From positions 11,963,151 through 12,027,150 of the forward strand of contig NC_091227.1 in NCBI RefSeq assembly GCF_040958095.1: a stretch of DNA of 64,000 bases. Reading direction: 5' to 3'. Positions within the stretch are counted from its first letter, which is position 1, and each line of letters opens with the position of its first letter. Shown here piece after piece: positions 53,414-64,000 of the stretch. Position numbers and translations under genes: made by a program. The notes beneath the pieces are model-generated. The model was not told where the DNA came from and did no database searches. It saw only the letters and a list, made by a program, of their open reading frames with translations. The stretch comes from Procambarus clarkii. Its lineage: Eukaryota; Arthropoda; Malacostraca; Decapoda; Cambaridae.

Positions 53414-55820
53414 ATACCGTCAGTACTGGATCTAGTATTCACCAGGAAAGAAGAAGAGATTTTTGACATCCAGTACCTTCCTCCCTTGGGAAAGAGTGAT
53501 CACGTCCTGTTAGACATTAAATATGCTTTAAGATATCATCTAGAAGAAAATGGGGACATTGAAACAGTTGATAAACTCGATTTAAAGAGAGGCAACTATG
53601 GGGAACTTCAAAATTTTTTTAATGAGTGTAATTGGACAGAATTGTTGCTAGGCAGGGAAGTAAATGAAATGTATGCCAAATTTTTAAAACTATACGAGGA
53701 AGGCACACAAACATTCATACCAAAACAGAGATGCAGGACCAAAAAACAGGATTGGTTCGACAGAAATTGTGAGAGGGCAAGAGACCAAAAGACACAAAAA
53801 TGGAATCAGTATAGGAAGAGGCCAAACCCCCAAACATACCAGCGATACAAAGATGCGAGAAACAATTATACAGCAGTAAGGAGAGAGGCAGAAAGAAATT
53901 TTGAAAAAGGGATAGCAGATAAATGTAAAACAGAACCGGGTATATTCTACAAATTCATAAACAACAAATTGCAGGTAAAGGATAATATCCAGAGGTTGGA
54001 AATGGGAAACAGATTCACGGAAAATGAAAAGGAAATGTGTGAAACATTAAATGAAAAGTTCCAAAGTGTGTTTGTACAAAATGAAATCTTCAGAGAACCA
54101 GACACAATAAGAATTCCAGAGAACAACATAGAGCGGATAGAGGTGTCTAGAGATGAAGTGGAAAATATGCTAAAGGAGCTCGGGAGGAACAAAGCAGCTG
54201 GCCCAGATGGCGTTTCACCATGGGTTCTGAGAGAATGTGCATCTGAGCTCAGCATTCCACTTCACCTGATCTTTCAGGCATCCCTGTGTACAGGAATCGT
54301 AGCAGACGTGTGGAAACAGGCTAACATAGTTCCAATCTACAAAAGTGGCAGCAGGGAAGACCCCCTCAATTATAGACCTGTATCATTGAAATTGAAATTG
54401 AAATAAGTTTATTGAGGTAAAATACACACAAAGGGATGAGGTAGCTCAAGCTATTCTCACCCCATAACCTGTATCATTGACAAGTGTAATAGTGAAAGTA
54501 TTGGAAAAGCTAATCAAAACTAAATGGGTAGAACACCTGGAGAGAAATGATATAATATCAGACAGACAGTATGGTTTTCGATCAGGAAGATCCTGTGTAT
54601 CAAATTTACTCAGTTTCTATGATCGGGCCACAGAGATATTACAGGAAAGAGATGGCTGGGTTGACTGCATCTATCTGGACCTAAAAAAGGCTTTCGACAG
54701 AGTTCCACATAAGAGGTTGTTCTGGAAACTGGAAAATATTGGAGGGGTGACAGGTAAGCTTCTATCATGGATGAAAAATTTTCTGACTGATAGAAAAATG
54801 AGGGCAGTAATCAGAGGCAATGTATCGGAATGGAGAAATGTCACAAGTGGAGTACCACAGGGTTCAGTTCTTGCACCAGTGATGTTTATTGTGTACATAA
54901 ATGATCTACCAGTTGGTATACAGAATTATATGAACATGTTTGCTGATGATGCTAAGATAATAGGAAGGATAAGAAATTTAGATGATTGTCATGCCCTTCA
55001 AGAAGACCTGGACAAAATAAGTATATGGAGCACCACTTGGCAAATGGAATTTAATGTTAATAAATGTCATGTTATGGAATGTGGAATAGGAGAACATAGA
55101 CCCCACACAACCTATATATTATGTGAGAAATCTTTAAAGAATTCTGATAAAGAAAGAGATCTAGGAGTGGTTCTAGATAGAAAACTATCACCTGAGGACC
55201 ACATTAAGAATATTGTGCAAGGAGCCTATGCAATGCTTTCTAACTTCAGAATTGCATTTAAATACATGGATGGCGATATACTAAAGAAGTTGTTCATGAC
55301 TTTTGTTAGGCCAAAGCTAGAATATGCAGCTGTTGTGTGGTGCCCATATCTTAAGAAGCACATCAACAAACTGGAAAAGGTGCAAAGACATGCTACTAAG
55401 TGGCTCCCAGAACTGAAGGGCAAGAGCTACGAGGAGAGGTTAGAAGCATTAAATATGCCAAAACTAGAAGACAGAAGAAAAAGAGGTGATATGATCACTA
55501 CGAACAAAATAGTAACAGGAATTGATAAAATCGACAGGGAAGACTTCCTGAGACCTGGAACTTCAAGAACAAGAGGCCATAGATTTAAACTAGCTAAACA
55601 CAGATGCCGAAGAAATATAAGAAAATTCACCTTCGCAAATAGAGTGGTAGACGGTTGGAACAAGTTAAGTGAGAAGGTGGTGGAGGCCAAGACCGTCAGT
55701 AGTTTCAAAGCGTTATATGACAAAGAGTGCTGGGAAGACGGGACACCACGAGCGTAGCTCTCATCCTGTAACTACACTTAGGTAATTACACTTAGGTAAT
55801 TACACACACACACACACACA
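53414..55820 (+). pseudogene. LINE-A copy in the CA tail of the previous one
   Basis: 5'-truncated in the endonuclease. ORF2 from SDHVLLDIKYA through FADD to the normal end at 55757, open except for a 77-bp insertion at 54390-54466 that breaks it after RPVSL. The segment before PKQRCR belongs to a different subfamily than 4442-7357, while the rest is nearly identical. Tail of two units plus (AC)n. Confidence 0.86.
54390..54466 (-). mobile_element. 77-bp retroposed 3' end with 14-bp target duplication
   Basis: Flanked by ACCTGTATCATTGA at 54376-54389 and 54467-54480. Minus-strand reading contains AATAAACTTATTTC and ends in (AATTTC)-like repeats, as for the end of a LINE or SINE copied by target-primed reverse transcription. 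Parent not identified. Confidence 0.85.
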
Positions 55821-58165
55821 CCTCATTCTGGAGACATTCTTGTATCAACACATAAAGCAAGCCACAAGAATGAGGGAAGGAGATGTACCGTCAGTACTGG
55901 ATCTAGTATTCACCAGGAAAGAAGAAGAGATTTTTGACATCCAGTACCTTCCTCCCTTGGGAAAGAGTGATCACGTCCTGTTAGACATTAAATATGCTTT
56001 AAGATATCAACTAGAAGAAAATGGGGACATTGAAACAGTTGATAAACTCGATTTAAGGAGAGGCAACTATGGGGAACTTCAAAATTTTTTTAATGAGTGT
56101 AATTGGACAGAATTGTTGCTAGGTAGGGAAGTAAATGAAATGTATGCCAAATTTTTAAAACTATACGAGGAAGGAACACAAACATTCATACCAAAACAGA
56201 GATGCAGGGCCAGAAAACAGGATTGGTTCGACAGAAATTGTGAGAGGGCAAGAGACCAAAAGACACAAAAATGGAATCAGTATAGGAAGAGGCCAAACCC
56301 CCAAACATACCAGCGATACAAAGATGCGAGAAACAACTATACAGCAGTAAGGAGAGAGGCAGAAAGAAATTTTGAAAAAGGGATAGCAGATAAATGTAAA
56401 ACAGAACCGGGCCTATTCTTCAAATTCATAAACAACAAATTGCAGGTAAAGGATAATATCCAGAGGTTGAAAATGGGAAACAGATTCACGGAAAATGAAA
56501 AGGAAATGTGTGAAACATTCAATGAAAAGTTCCAAAGTGTGTTTGTACAAAATGAAATCTTCAGAGAACCAGACACAATAAAAATTCCAGAGAACAACAT
56601 AGAGCGGATAGAGGTGTCTAGAGATGAAGTGGAAAATATGCTAAAGGAGCTCGGGAAGAACAAAGCAGCTGGCCCAGATGGCGTTTCACCATGGGTTCTG
56701 AGAGAATGTGCATCTGAGCTCAGCATTCCACTTCACCTGATCTTTCAGGCATCCCTGTGTACAGGAATAGTAGCAGACGTGTGGAAACAGGCTAACATAG
56801 TTCCAATCTACAAAAGTGGCAGCAGGGAAGACCCCCTCAATTATAGACCTGTATCATTGACAAGTGTAATAGTGAAAGTATTGGAAAAGCTAATCAAAAC
56901 TAAATGGGTAGAACACCTGGAGAGAAATGATATAATATCAGACAGACAGTATGGTTTTCGATCTGGAAGATCCTGTGTATCGAATTTACTCAGTTTCTAT
57001 GATCGAGCCACAGAGATATTACAGGAAAGAGATGGTTGGGTTGACTGCATCTATCTGGACCTAAAAAAGGCTTTCGACAGAGTTCCACATAAGAGGTTGT
57101 TCTGGAAACTGGAAAATATTGGAGGAGTGACAGGTAAGCTTCTATCATGGATGAAACATTTTCTGACTGATAGAAAAATGAGGGCAGTAATCAGAGGCAA
57201 TGTATCGGAATGGAGAAATGTCACAAGTGGAGTACCACAGGGTTCAGTTCTTGCACCAGTGATGTTTATTGTGTACATAAATGATCTACCAGTTGGTATA
57301 CAGAATTATATGAACATGTTTGCTGATGATGCTAAGATAATAGGAAGGATAAGAAATTTAGATGATTGTCATGCCCTTCAAGAAGACCTGGACAAAATAA
57401 GTATATGGAGCACCACCTGGCAAATGGAATTTAATGTTAATAAATGTCATGTTATGGAATGTGGAATAGGAGAACATAGACCCCATACAACCTATATATT
57501 ATGTTAGAAATCTTTAAAGAATTCTGATAAAGAAAGAGATCTAGGGGTGGTTCTAGATAGAAAACTATCACCTGAGGACCACATAAAGAATATTGTGCAA
57601 GGAGCCTATGCGATGCTTTCTGACTTCAGAATTGCATTTAAATACATGGATGGCGATATACTAAAGAAATTGTTCATGACTTTTGTTAGGCCAAAGCTAG
57701 AATATGCAGTTGTTGTGTGGTGCCCATATCTTAAGAAGCACATCAACAAACTGGAAAAGGTGCAAAGACATGCTATGAAGTGGCTCCCAGAACTCAAGGG
57801 CAAGAGCTACGAGGAGAGGTTGGAAGCATTAAACATGCCAAAACTAGAAGACAGAAGAAAAAGAGGTGATATGATCACTACATACAAAATAGTAACAGGA
57901 ATTGATAAAATCGACAGGGAAGATTTCCTGAGACCTGGCACTTCAAGAATAAGAGGTCATAGATTTAAACTAGCTAAACACAGATGCCGAAGAAATATAA
58001 GAAAATTCACCTTCGCAAATAGTGGTAGACGGTTGGAACAAGTTAAGTGAGAAGGTGGTGGAGGCCAAGACCGTCAGTAGTTTCAAAGCGTTATATGACA
58101 AAGAGTGCTGGGAAGACGGGACACCACGAGCGTAGCATTCATCCTGTAACTACACTTAGGTAATT
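55821..58165 (+). pseudogene. LINE-A copy in the CA tail of the previous one (second)
   Basis: Starts CCTCATTCTGGAGACATT immediately after (AC)n. ORF2 is open to a Glu-to-stop change at 57505-57507, continues in the same frame from 57508, then loses two bases near 58022 (NSGRR instead of NRVVDG). It carries the same alternative endonuclease-side subfamily as 53414. One tail unit. Confidence 0.86.
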
Positions 58166-58180
58166 ACACACCTACCTCTG

Positions 58181-58242
58181 TAACCTCTCCTCATAGCTCT
58201 TGCCCTTCAGAACTGAAGGGCAAGAGCTACGAGGAGAGGTTA
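58181..58242. repeat. Fold-back junction at the start of a LINE-A fragment
   Basis: 58181-58210 is the complement (one mismatch) of 58213-58242, i.e. the first 30 bp of the following LINE-A piece are also present inverted before it. Confidence 0.88.
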
Positions 58243-58598
58243 GAGGCATTAAATATGCCAAAACTAGAAGACAGAAGAAAAAGAGATGATATGATCACTA
58301 CATACAAAATAGTAACAGGAATTGATAAAATCGATAGGGAAGATTTCCTGAAACCAGGAACTTTAAGAACAAGAGGTCATAGATTTAAACTAGCTAAACA
58401 CAGATGCCGAAGAAATATAAGACAATTCACTTTCACAAACAGAGTGGTAGACGGTTGGAACAAGTTAGGTGAGAAGGTGGTGGAAGCCAAGACCGTCAGT
58501 AGTTTCAAAGCGTTATATGACAAAGAGTGCTGGGAAGACGGGACACCACGAGCGTAGCTCTCATCCTGTAACTACACTTAGGTAATTACACACACACA
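58213..58598 (+). mobile_element. LINE-A 3'-end fragment (last of chain)
   Basis: C-terminal about 115 codons in frame to GTPRA and stop at 58557, one tail unit and (AC)n, then DIRS C sequence resumes. Confidence 0.86.
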
Positions 58599-58599
58599 C

Positions 58600-59109
58600 A
58601 GCTGAAACAGCCACACAAGGCAAAATCCAGAACAGGAAAGCGAGACCAGAGGTGACTTTTGACCACCAAGCATATCAGACAAGAATTGAGCCGGCAAGTA
58701 GCCGGCTCGCTTGAGCAGGCTTCCCTTCCCCATGTGACGGAGGTTTACACTAATGAGTGGGAGTACTAGCTGAAGGCAAGGTTGCCAGTTTCTATTATTT
58801 ACTGCTTTTTTTCTTCTTTGCTTTTAGAAGGAGTGGCTTTGTGTTTTTGGGCTGAAGTTCGCATTTTACTGGCTAGTTGTTTTTATTTGCTCTCCTATCT
58901 TTCTGGGTGCCCACCCCGATCTATGGCAGAATACAACATATTTTAAATGTAGAGTGATCATACGCCATTACTCCCTGCGCCTCTCTGAGGGAACCAGGTT
59001 CTGGCGCTGGTTTCCACTAGGCTTAAGAACTCCAAGTGACTGATGACCCTAAACTAATATAGAACATATCAGTTCGGTTAACTTCAGGGAGCTGATGGGG
59101 CTCCACCAG
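58600..59109. repeat. DIRS C 5' inverted terminal repeat
   Basis: Complementary to 47117-47535; ends GATGGGGCTCCACCAG next to AAAA. Confidence 0.85.
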
Positions 59110-59113
59110 AAAA

Positions 59114-60407
59114 TATAGCCGTGAATAAATTTACCTTTGTTTGAGCTATAGGCTAAATACACACAATGGAATCCTAGTTTTATATTAAAATATGTTCCTG
59201 TAAGCAATGACGAGTAACACTATATAAAATAATGTTTACCGATTCTTAAAATGTATTTAGATTCATATACAGTGGTACCTTCATTTACAATCGTAATCCG
59301 TTCCCAGAGATGCGTCATCAACCAAAACAAATTTTCTCATAAGAAATAATGTAAATTGAATTAATCCACTCCACCTCCCCAAAAATATTAACTTAAAAAT
59401 ACATTTTATACAGAATACTACTCATATTTTTCATACACAAAACAATCAGGTATATATATAAACCATAAATAAAATAAGGGAACATTTAACTGTACCCTAC
59501 CTTTACTGAGGACTCTTGGCATATGAGAGATAATGAGAAGGGAGGGAGGAGCGGTGTTGGTGTATGGGGAGGGTGAGGAGGGAGGTGGTGGTGAGATCGT
59601 CCCCTGCTCGCCTTAAACACTTTTTTATCTGCATCACTGTTTCAGATTTTCCTTTCAAACATTTCACTGCCTCTGTTATGTGGCAGCCAATCAGAACCAG
59701 TCACCTAGTCACAAGTCAGTCAAGCATTCACAGTCAAGACCAGTCACAGGCAGTCAAGCATTTACAATTGTGGACTCCGCCACGAGCATACGCACGTCTG
59801 CAGGCGGCAGCCATTGTAGTTACCAACACGTGGTCGTACAGTGTTACTTACTGTGTAATCTCACATCTGAGAAGATAATTACATCCCATAATCGACCTAC
59901 AACAGCAGTGAACATCAGGGACTATCAGACGTGATATCAGGGAACGTAAATGTTTCAACCTATGTTAAGCATTATTTTTGGATTTGAGTGCACTTAGTCT
60001 AAAATTATTACTGTAGGTAGTTCTCCGTTATGTCATCTACCGACCACAAACCCAATGTTAGTTTTATTCCACGTTATTCTTAAGTTCTCAATGAATAGTG
60101 GAATAATTCTCTAACAGAGTCAAATATTATTACATCTCTGTGATTGCAGCGTGTTGGTGAGGACAAGCTGAGAAATTCTTCCTCTAAACACGATTTCCCC
60201 TGCCGGTATTTCATCCATTATTTGGGCGATGCGATCACGTCTACGAGTATTCGAACTGTGAAATGGGTTTAGTGAAATCTTCTTACAGCTAAGCCCTCTT
60301 TTTGTTATTTTGTAGATTTCATTAGGTTAATGCTAATATTGTCTCTAATATATGTGTTCTACAGTTATTATTCATATGAGATTTTAAGATAATTCACTTA
60401 CATTTAA
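59114..60407. other. AP4M1 upstream intron with fragments of DNA transposons
   Basis: TATAGCCGTG after DIRS C is the original intron. At 59271 CAGTGGTACC after TA, followed by AATCGTAATCCGTTCC, looks like a Tc1/mariner-type terminus; the other end is not found. 59630-59870 repeats 36330-36620 in reverse. No gene seen. Confidence 0.45.
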
Positions 60408-61535
60408 CCCTTACACTGCTCAGGGGTCCTTGAGACATTTACACCCCTGTGCGCAAGAAAAAAAAATTCAAAAAAAATTTTTCGTCTTCTAAACATGTTA
60501 ATTTGTGTCCCCTGAGCACGGAAAAAATATAAAAAAAATCGTAGGTGACATATTTTGGGCGCAATTGACCGAGGAAGTCTGGCAAAAAGTGGGCGTTGAC
60601 AGAGTGGTCGTCAGACCCAGTCAGCGTCACCCGCGTTGACAGATGGGAGTTGCCACAAAGATATTATTACCTAATTGTTTCAATGTCTCCGATTGATTTT
60701 TTCTTAGTTTTTTGCAGTAATATTATTCAATAGTGTGTATTGTAATATATTTATATAATAAAAGTGGTTAATAATCGCTATACTCAAAAGTATGATGTGC
60801 ATATTAGTGATTCAATTATTATGTTTATAAAACTATAAACAAATAGTTTTGCTGCTATTACACTCTATACACAGGTTATATATAAGTATTGGCATGTTTT
60901 GGTCACCATAACGAACCACTAAGTTGGTATTGAGAGTCGAAAAGCAACGAGGAGTTACCGCCACACACCAGCCAGCCACTCGCTGCCACTCCCTCAACAC
61001 ACGCACTAAACTTTCTCCCCCAACAATACCAGTTGTGGTGTTATTACACTATATACAGACGTTATATATAAGTATGTGTATATTTTGTTCACCACAACTG
61101 TACAGCTAAGCTGATATAGTTAGTTCAGGCACTAAGAGTCGTCGCTATACACAGATGGCGGCTCCCTCACTCTTTCAAGGTCACACGCACTAAACTTTCT
61201 CCCCCAACAATACCTTTTGCAGTGTTATTACCCTATATACACATATTATATATAAATATCTACATGTTTTATGCACCGTAACTGTACACCTAAGCTTGTA
61301 GTGCGCCCAAAGAGCATAGTGGCCACCCCCTAAACAGCTAGACAAATCGTGCAGACGACGTCACCTCAGTCACCCATATGGCTCCTCCCAGCATAATCCT
61401 TTTGCTGTTATTACACTAATACACACATTATATATAAGTATCTACATTTGTGTTCACCATAGAGAACCACTGACCTGGTATGGTGAATGCAAACAATAAC
61501 AGGTGGCCACACAGTCAGTAAACGATGCTGTCTCC
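60408..61535 (-). mobile_element. piggyBac-like MITE, copy 3, interrupted by a Gypsy LTR
   Basis: Starts after TTAA (60404-60407) with CCCTTACACTGCTCAGGGG and matches the complement of 1728-2855 closely over 1128 bp, ending at GATGCTGTCTCC, exactly where the LTR starts. The remainder should lie past the Gypsy element, beyond the window. Confidence 0.85.
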
Positions 61536-62326
61536 TGTTACGTACTCCTAGCAGAATACGTATATAAATTTAAAATAACATTTTTTGTTCTATTATATCA
61601 TTGCCTGTATATGTACACACATTGTGTTTTTGTAAATTATCGTGTGGTGTGGCAGCGTCAGTGGAGACAGGAGCGCGGTTGCTTTGCACACGTCTATTAC
61701 CTGTTTGATTCGGGAAAGCTGGACCTGTTCAGTTTGGGAGTTCCAGATGTCACTTTTATTAAGTTTATATAAGTATTTATTTACTGTAATTAAACAGGTG
61801 GCATTGTACTTATATATTTTGTAAGTAACTATTATCTGTAATTTGCATTCTTATGTGTTTTGAGAACAAGTGGTTGTTCAATTAGTTTTAAATATTAAAA
61901 AGTCCTTAGTTTCCATCCCTCATCCTGGGATGAGGCAGACGGGAGGTGAGAATTTGGGTAGCGACAGAGCGAGAGTTCAGTAGCTTCGGGGAACCAGGAA
62001 GAGTAACATGTGGGAGATAAGTCTGTTACTTCTTGTTGTGCCATATTTTATTATACTATATTAGGAGAAGGACAATACCTTTTGTTTGTTGTATAAGTTA
62101 ACTTGACCATCTGTGTTTTTATATTATACTGTCTTGAATATATATCTATATAATATTTTGTATCTATTCTTCAGTCCTAAAGGAAGATGTTTATTTATGT
62201 GCTCATTACTTATCAAGGGGTTATACTGGTGACCCGCTCTTGAGAACAGCAGTTTTCTCGTATCCCTAGACGTAATTAAAGCTTGGCTGCTGTAGGGTCA
62301 CGAGCCGTAACGAACGATAGGTAACA
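61536..62326 (+). repeat. 5' LTR of a Ty3/Gypsy retrotransposon
   Basis: 791 bp starting TGTTAC and ending GTAACA, a perfect 6-bp inverted end pair. Left edge fixed by the MITE break, right edge by the primer-binding site 7 bp later. The 3' LTR is outside the window, so identity of LTRs cannot be checked. Confidence 0.75.
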
Positions 62327-62333
62327 AGAGTTA

Positions 62334-62351
62334 TGGGGGCCTGTGCCGGGA
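62334..62351 (+). promoter_or_regulatory. Primer-binding site, tRNA-Pro-like
   Basis: TGGGGGCCTGTGCCGGGA resembles the proline-tRNA binding sites of LTR elements (TGGGGGCTCGTCCGGGA type) with a few changes. Confidence 0.55.
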
Positions 62352-62636
62352 AATATTGTTCCCACTTAACCTTAACTATGCTAATCTAACCTTGCCTTCC
62401 TAGGTACCAGTGTGTTAAGTGTCTGTGTGTTTCTTAAGAACTATTCCATGTGCCAAGCAAGCCTTCCTGTGTGTCAAGTAACAACGTTTCACAATTTTGA
62501 GGTAAGTCATCCTATATATTTTGTTTGTGCAGTGAGGCCAAGCGAATTTTCAGTGTGGTGACAATTTTACAGTGAAGTGTAGTGCAGTGCCATTGTTTTA
62601 ATTATTTTGTGAATCAAGTGCCAAGTATTAGTAACG
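62352..62636 (+). other. Gypsy leader between PBS and gag
   Basis: About 285 bp untranslated leader. No frame of note. Confidence 0.5.
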
Positions 62637-64000
62637 ATGGAGGAGAAAGTTGCAGCGTTGGTGGCTCACCCAGACTTTGAAGGGATTCAGAGCCTGAAAA
62701 AGACCGAGTTAATACAAATGGCAAATCAGTTGGATTTGACCGCCAACAATAGAACGGTTAAAGCCCAAATATTGAAAGTCATTGTGACACATTTTGTTGA
62801 GAATGGAGAGTTAGAGGAAGAAATTCTAGAGGAGTTAAGAGAGGAGTCGAGTGATCAGATGAAGTTAAAGCGTCTTGAGTTAGAAGCGCAAATAGCCAAT
62901 GCTAAGCTTGAAGCTCAAAAAGAACAGAGAATATTAGAACTTGATGCTCAAAAAGAACAGAGAATATTAGAACTTGAAGCTCAAAAGGAACAAACTAGGC
63001 AATTAGAGATTCAACAACAAATGGCTGACACTAATTTCAGGCTTGAATCACAGCGTATGGCAGCTGGGCATGGAAATACTAGTAATGTTTCAATAAATAG
63101 TGATAATAATCCCATAAGGATGAATAAGTATATAGAGTTACCCAAGTTCAATGAGGAGGATCCTGAGGTTTTCTTTGCACATTTTTATAAAATTGCCATC
63201 AGTATGAACTGGCCAAGGGATCAGTGGGTAGCCATTATGCAGTCTCAATTTAAGGGGCGTAGTCAGGAGGTTTTTACATCCCTACCTGACGCTCATAGTT
63301 TTGATTATGAATTTGTAAAGAAAAGCATCTTAAATGCGCATCAGTTAAATCCAGAGGCACACAGGCAAAAGTTTAGAAACCTAAGGAGGATAAGTGATCA
63401 GACAATAGCAGATTTTACTCGTCAGAAGACGAATTTTTGCAACAGATGGTTAAAGTCACTTTCAGTCACTGACTTTGATGCTTTAAAGAATCTTCTTATA
63501 ATGGAAGAAGTATTGTCATGTCTCCCAGACCAGTTGTCTACTTTTATGGCAGAACAAAAGAATGTAACAGACATTTATGAGCTGTCAAAGCTCGCGGATG
63601 AGCATGAGTTGTTGACTAAGGCCCAGTTTACGGCCACTTCACCTAAGTCTAGTCGTAGAGTAAATTATAATGCTCCCCGAACTCCTTATCAGAATCCATC
63701 CCGTCCTAGTACTCCAGTTACTCCCATGAGCTCTTCTCTTACAAAACCTAACCCTGCTACTTCCTTGTCAGGAATGTCAAATAATAATAAGGTTATTTCT
63801 AAACCTACAGTTGGTTCTACCAGTGTGTCCACTGTAAGGTCCTGTTCCCATTGTAAGAGAAAAGGCCATGGAATTAATTCATGTTTTATATTGCACCCTG
63901 AGTTACGACCAACTGGTCTCATTTATTGCAGAGGTGTGCAAAATAAACTTACTAATAAACATGTAACTGTAAACCCCAATTGGGTGAAACAGTATTCACC
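62637..64000 (+). CDS. Ty3/Gypsy gag polyprotein (runs off window)
   Basis: ATG at 62637 opens a frame with no stop to the window end (454 codons). Residues 1-65 are a small helical domain; about 75-140 a coiled coil with tandem EAQKEQRILEL-type repeats. About 165-330 is a SCAN-like capsid region with NAHQLNPEAHRQKFRNLRR and LADEHELLTK. A CCHC nucleocapsid knuckle lies at C403, C406, H411, C416. It would assemble the particle that packages element RNA. Protease and polymerase should follow downstream. Open frame plus matched LTR ends suggest a young element. Confidence 0.82.
   Translation, partial: MEEKVAALVAHPDFEGIQSLKKTELIQMANQLDLTANNRTVKAQILKVIVTHFVENGELEEEILEELREESSDQMKLKRLELEAQIANAKLEAQKEQRILELDAQKEQRILELEAQKEQTRQLEIQQQMADTNFRLESQRMAAGHGNTSNVSINSDNNPIRMNKYIELPKFNEEDPEVFFAHFYKIAISMNWPRDQWVAIMQSQFKGRSQEVFTSLPDAHSFDYEFVKKSILNAHQLNPEAHRQKFRNLRRISDQTIADFTRQKTNFCNRWLKSLSVTDFDALKNLLIMEEVLSCLPDQLSTFMAEQKNVTDIYELSKLADEHELLTKAQFTATSPKSSRRVNYNAPRTPYQNPSRPSTPVTPMSSSLTKPNPATSLSGMSNNNKVISKPTVGSTSVSTVRSCSHCKRKGHGINSCFILHPELRPTGLIYCRGVQNKLTNKHVTVNPNWVKQYS

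Larger units (their letters stand above)
47117..59109 (-). mobile_element. DIRS copy C: complete element carrying nested insertions
   Basis: Terminal repeats at 47117-47535 and 58600-59109 are complementary (CAAGGTTGCCAGTT at 58777 against AACTGGTAACCTTG at 47405), so these ends belong to one element of about 6.6 kb enlarged to 12 kb by a SINE, LINE-A copies and a palindromic insert. Internal complementary region at 47545-47665. Borders AAAAA (47112-47116) and AAAA (59110-59113). Coding is heavily decayed. Confidence 0.86.

Noticed and set aside
61503..61772. Short host gene at 61503-61824
   Set aside because: Covers the MITE/LTR border, so it is a chance frame.

Overview
This window looks like intronic and 3'-flanking DNA of an arthropod, most likely a decapod crustacean (inferred, no database used). 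There are no operons and no bacterial signals. Nearly all of it is layered transposable elements: DIRS-type tyrosine-recombinase retrotransposons, several non-LTR (LINE) families, tRNA-derived SINEs, piggyBac-like MITEs and the start of a Ty3/Gypsy element. DIRS1-like elements and this tRNA-headed SINE type are characteristic of decapods.

The only host gene I can support is on the minus strand. Two coding exons (46881-47100 and 20346-20525, the latter ending in the stop codon) read as the C-terminal part of the AP-4 adaptor mu subunit (AP4M1). Both splice junctions are canonical and phase-compatible. The intron between them is about 26.4 kb and is made almost entirely of nested transposons. 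The next intron upstream also starts directly against a DIRS element.

Layout. 1-7545: chain of LINE-A copies (plus strand), one of them full length (ORF1 3426-4475, ORF2 to 7357) and one split by a 1.58-kb piggyBac-like MITE. 7546-14340: DIRS copy A (minus), split by a 4-kb RTE-like LINE-B. 14340-19905: MITE, DIRS and LINE fragments, including a minus-strand LINE-A carrying a SINE. 20346-20525: last AP4M1 exon. 20720-26441: LINE-C (minus), with PHD and CCCH fingers in ORF1, split by another MITE. 26590-27095: SINEs with perfect hairpins. 27221-34795: DIRS E with complete inverted termini and internal complementary region, followed by DIRS F and G ends. 35404-36190: G-rich minisatellite. 37003-41040: SINE, DIRS D remnant and a long-ORF LINE-A copy. 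41083-46800: SINE-like repeat containing DIRS B at a recognisable target. 46881-47100: AP4M1 exon. 47117-59109: DIRS C, holding a SINE, a 144-bp palindrome and a chain of four LINE-A copies. 59110-60407: old intron sequence. 60408-61535: MITE, invaded by a Gypsy element (LTR 61536-62326, PBS, gag from 62637) that runs off the window.

Insertion order can be read directly because many hosts and empty sites are present. MITEs entered LINEs at TTAA, LINE-A copies entered CA-rich tracts and each other's CA tails, DIRS elements entered at short A/T cores, and the Gypsy element entered a MITE. The most notable points are a canonical -1 slippery heptamer joining LINE-A ORF1 to ORF2, DIRS insertions that share a TTTT core with their circle junction, a SINE whose tail matches the 3' end of LINE-C, and a DIRS terminus that now supplies sequence just upstream of an AP4M1 splice acceptor.
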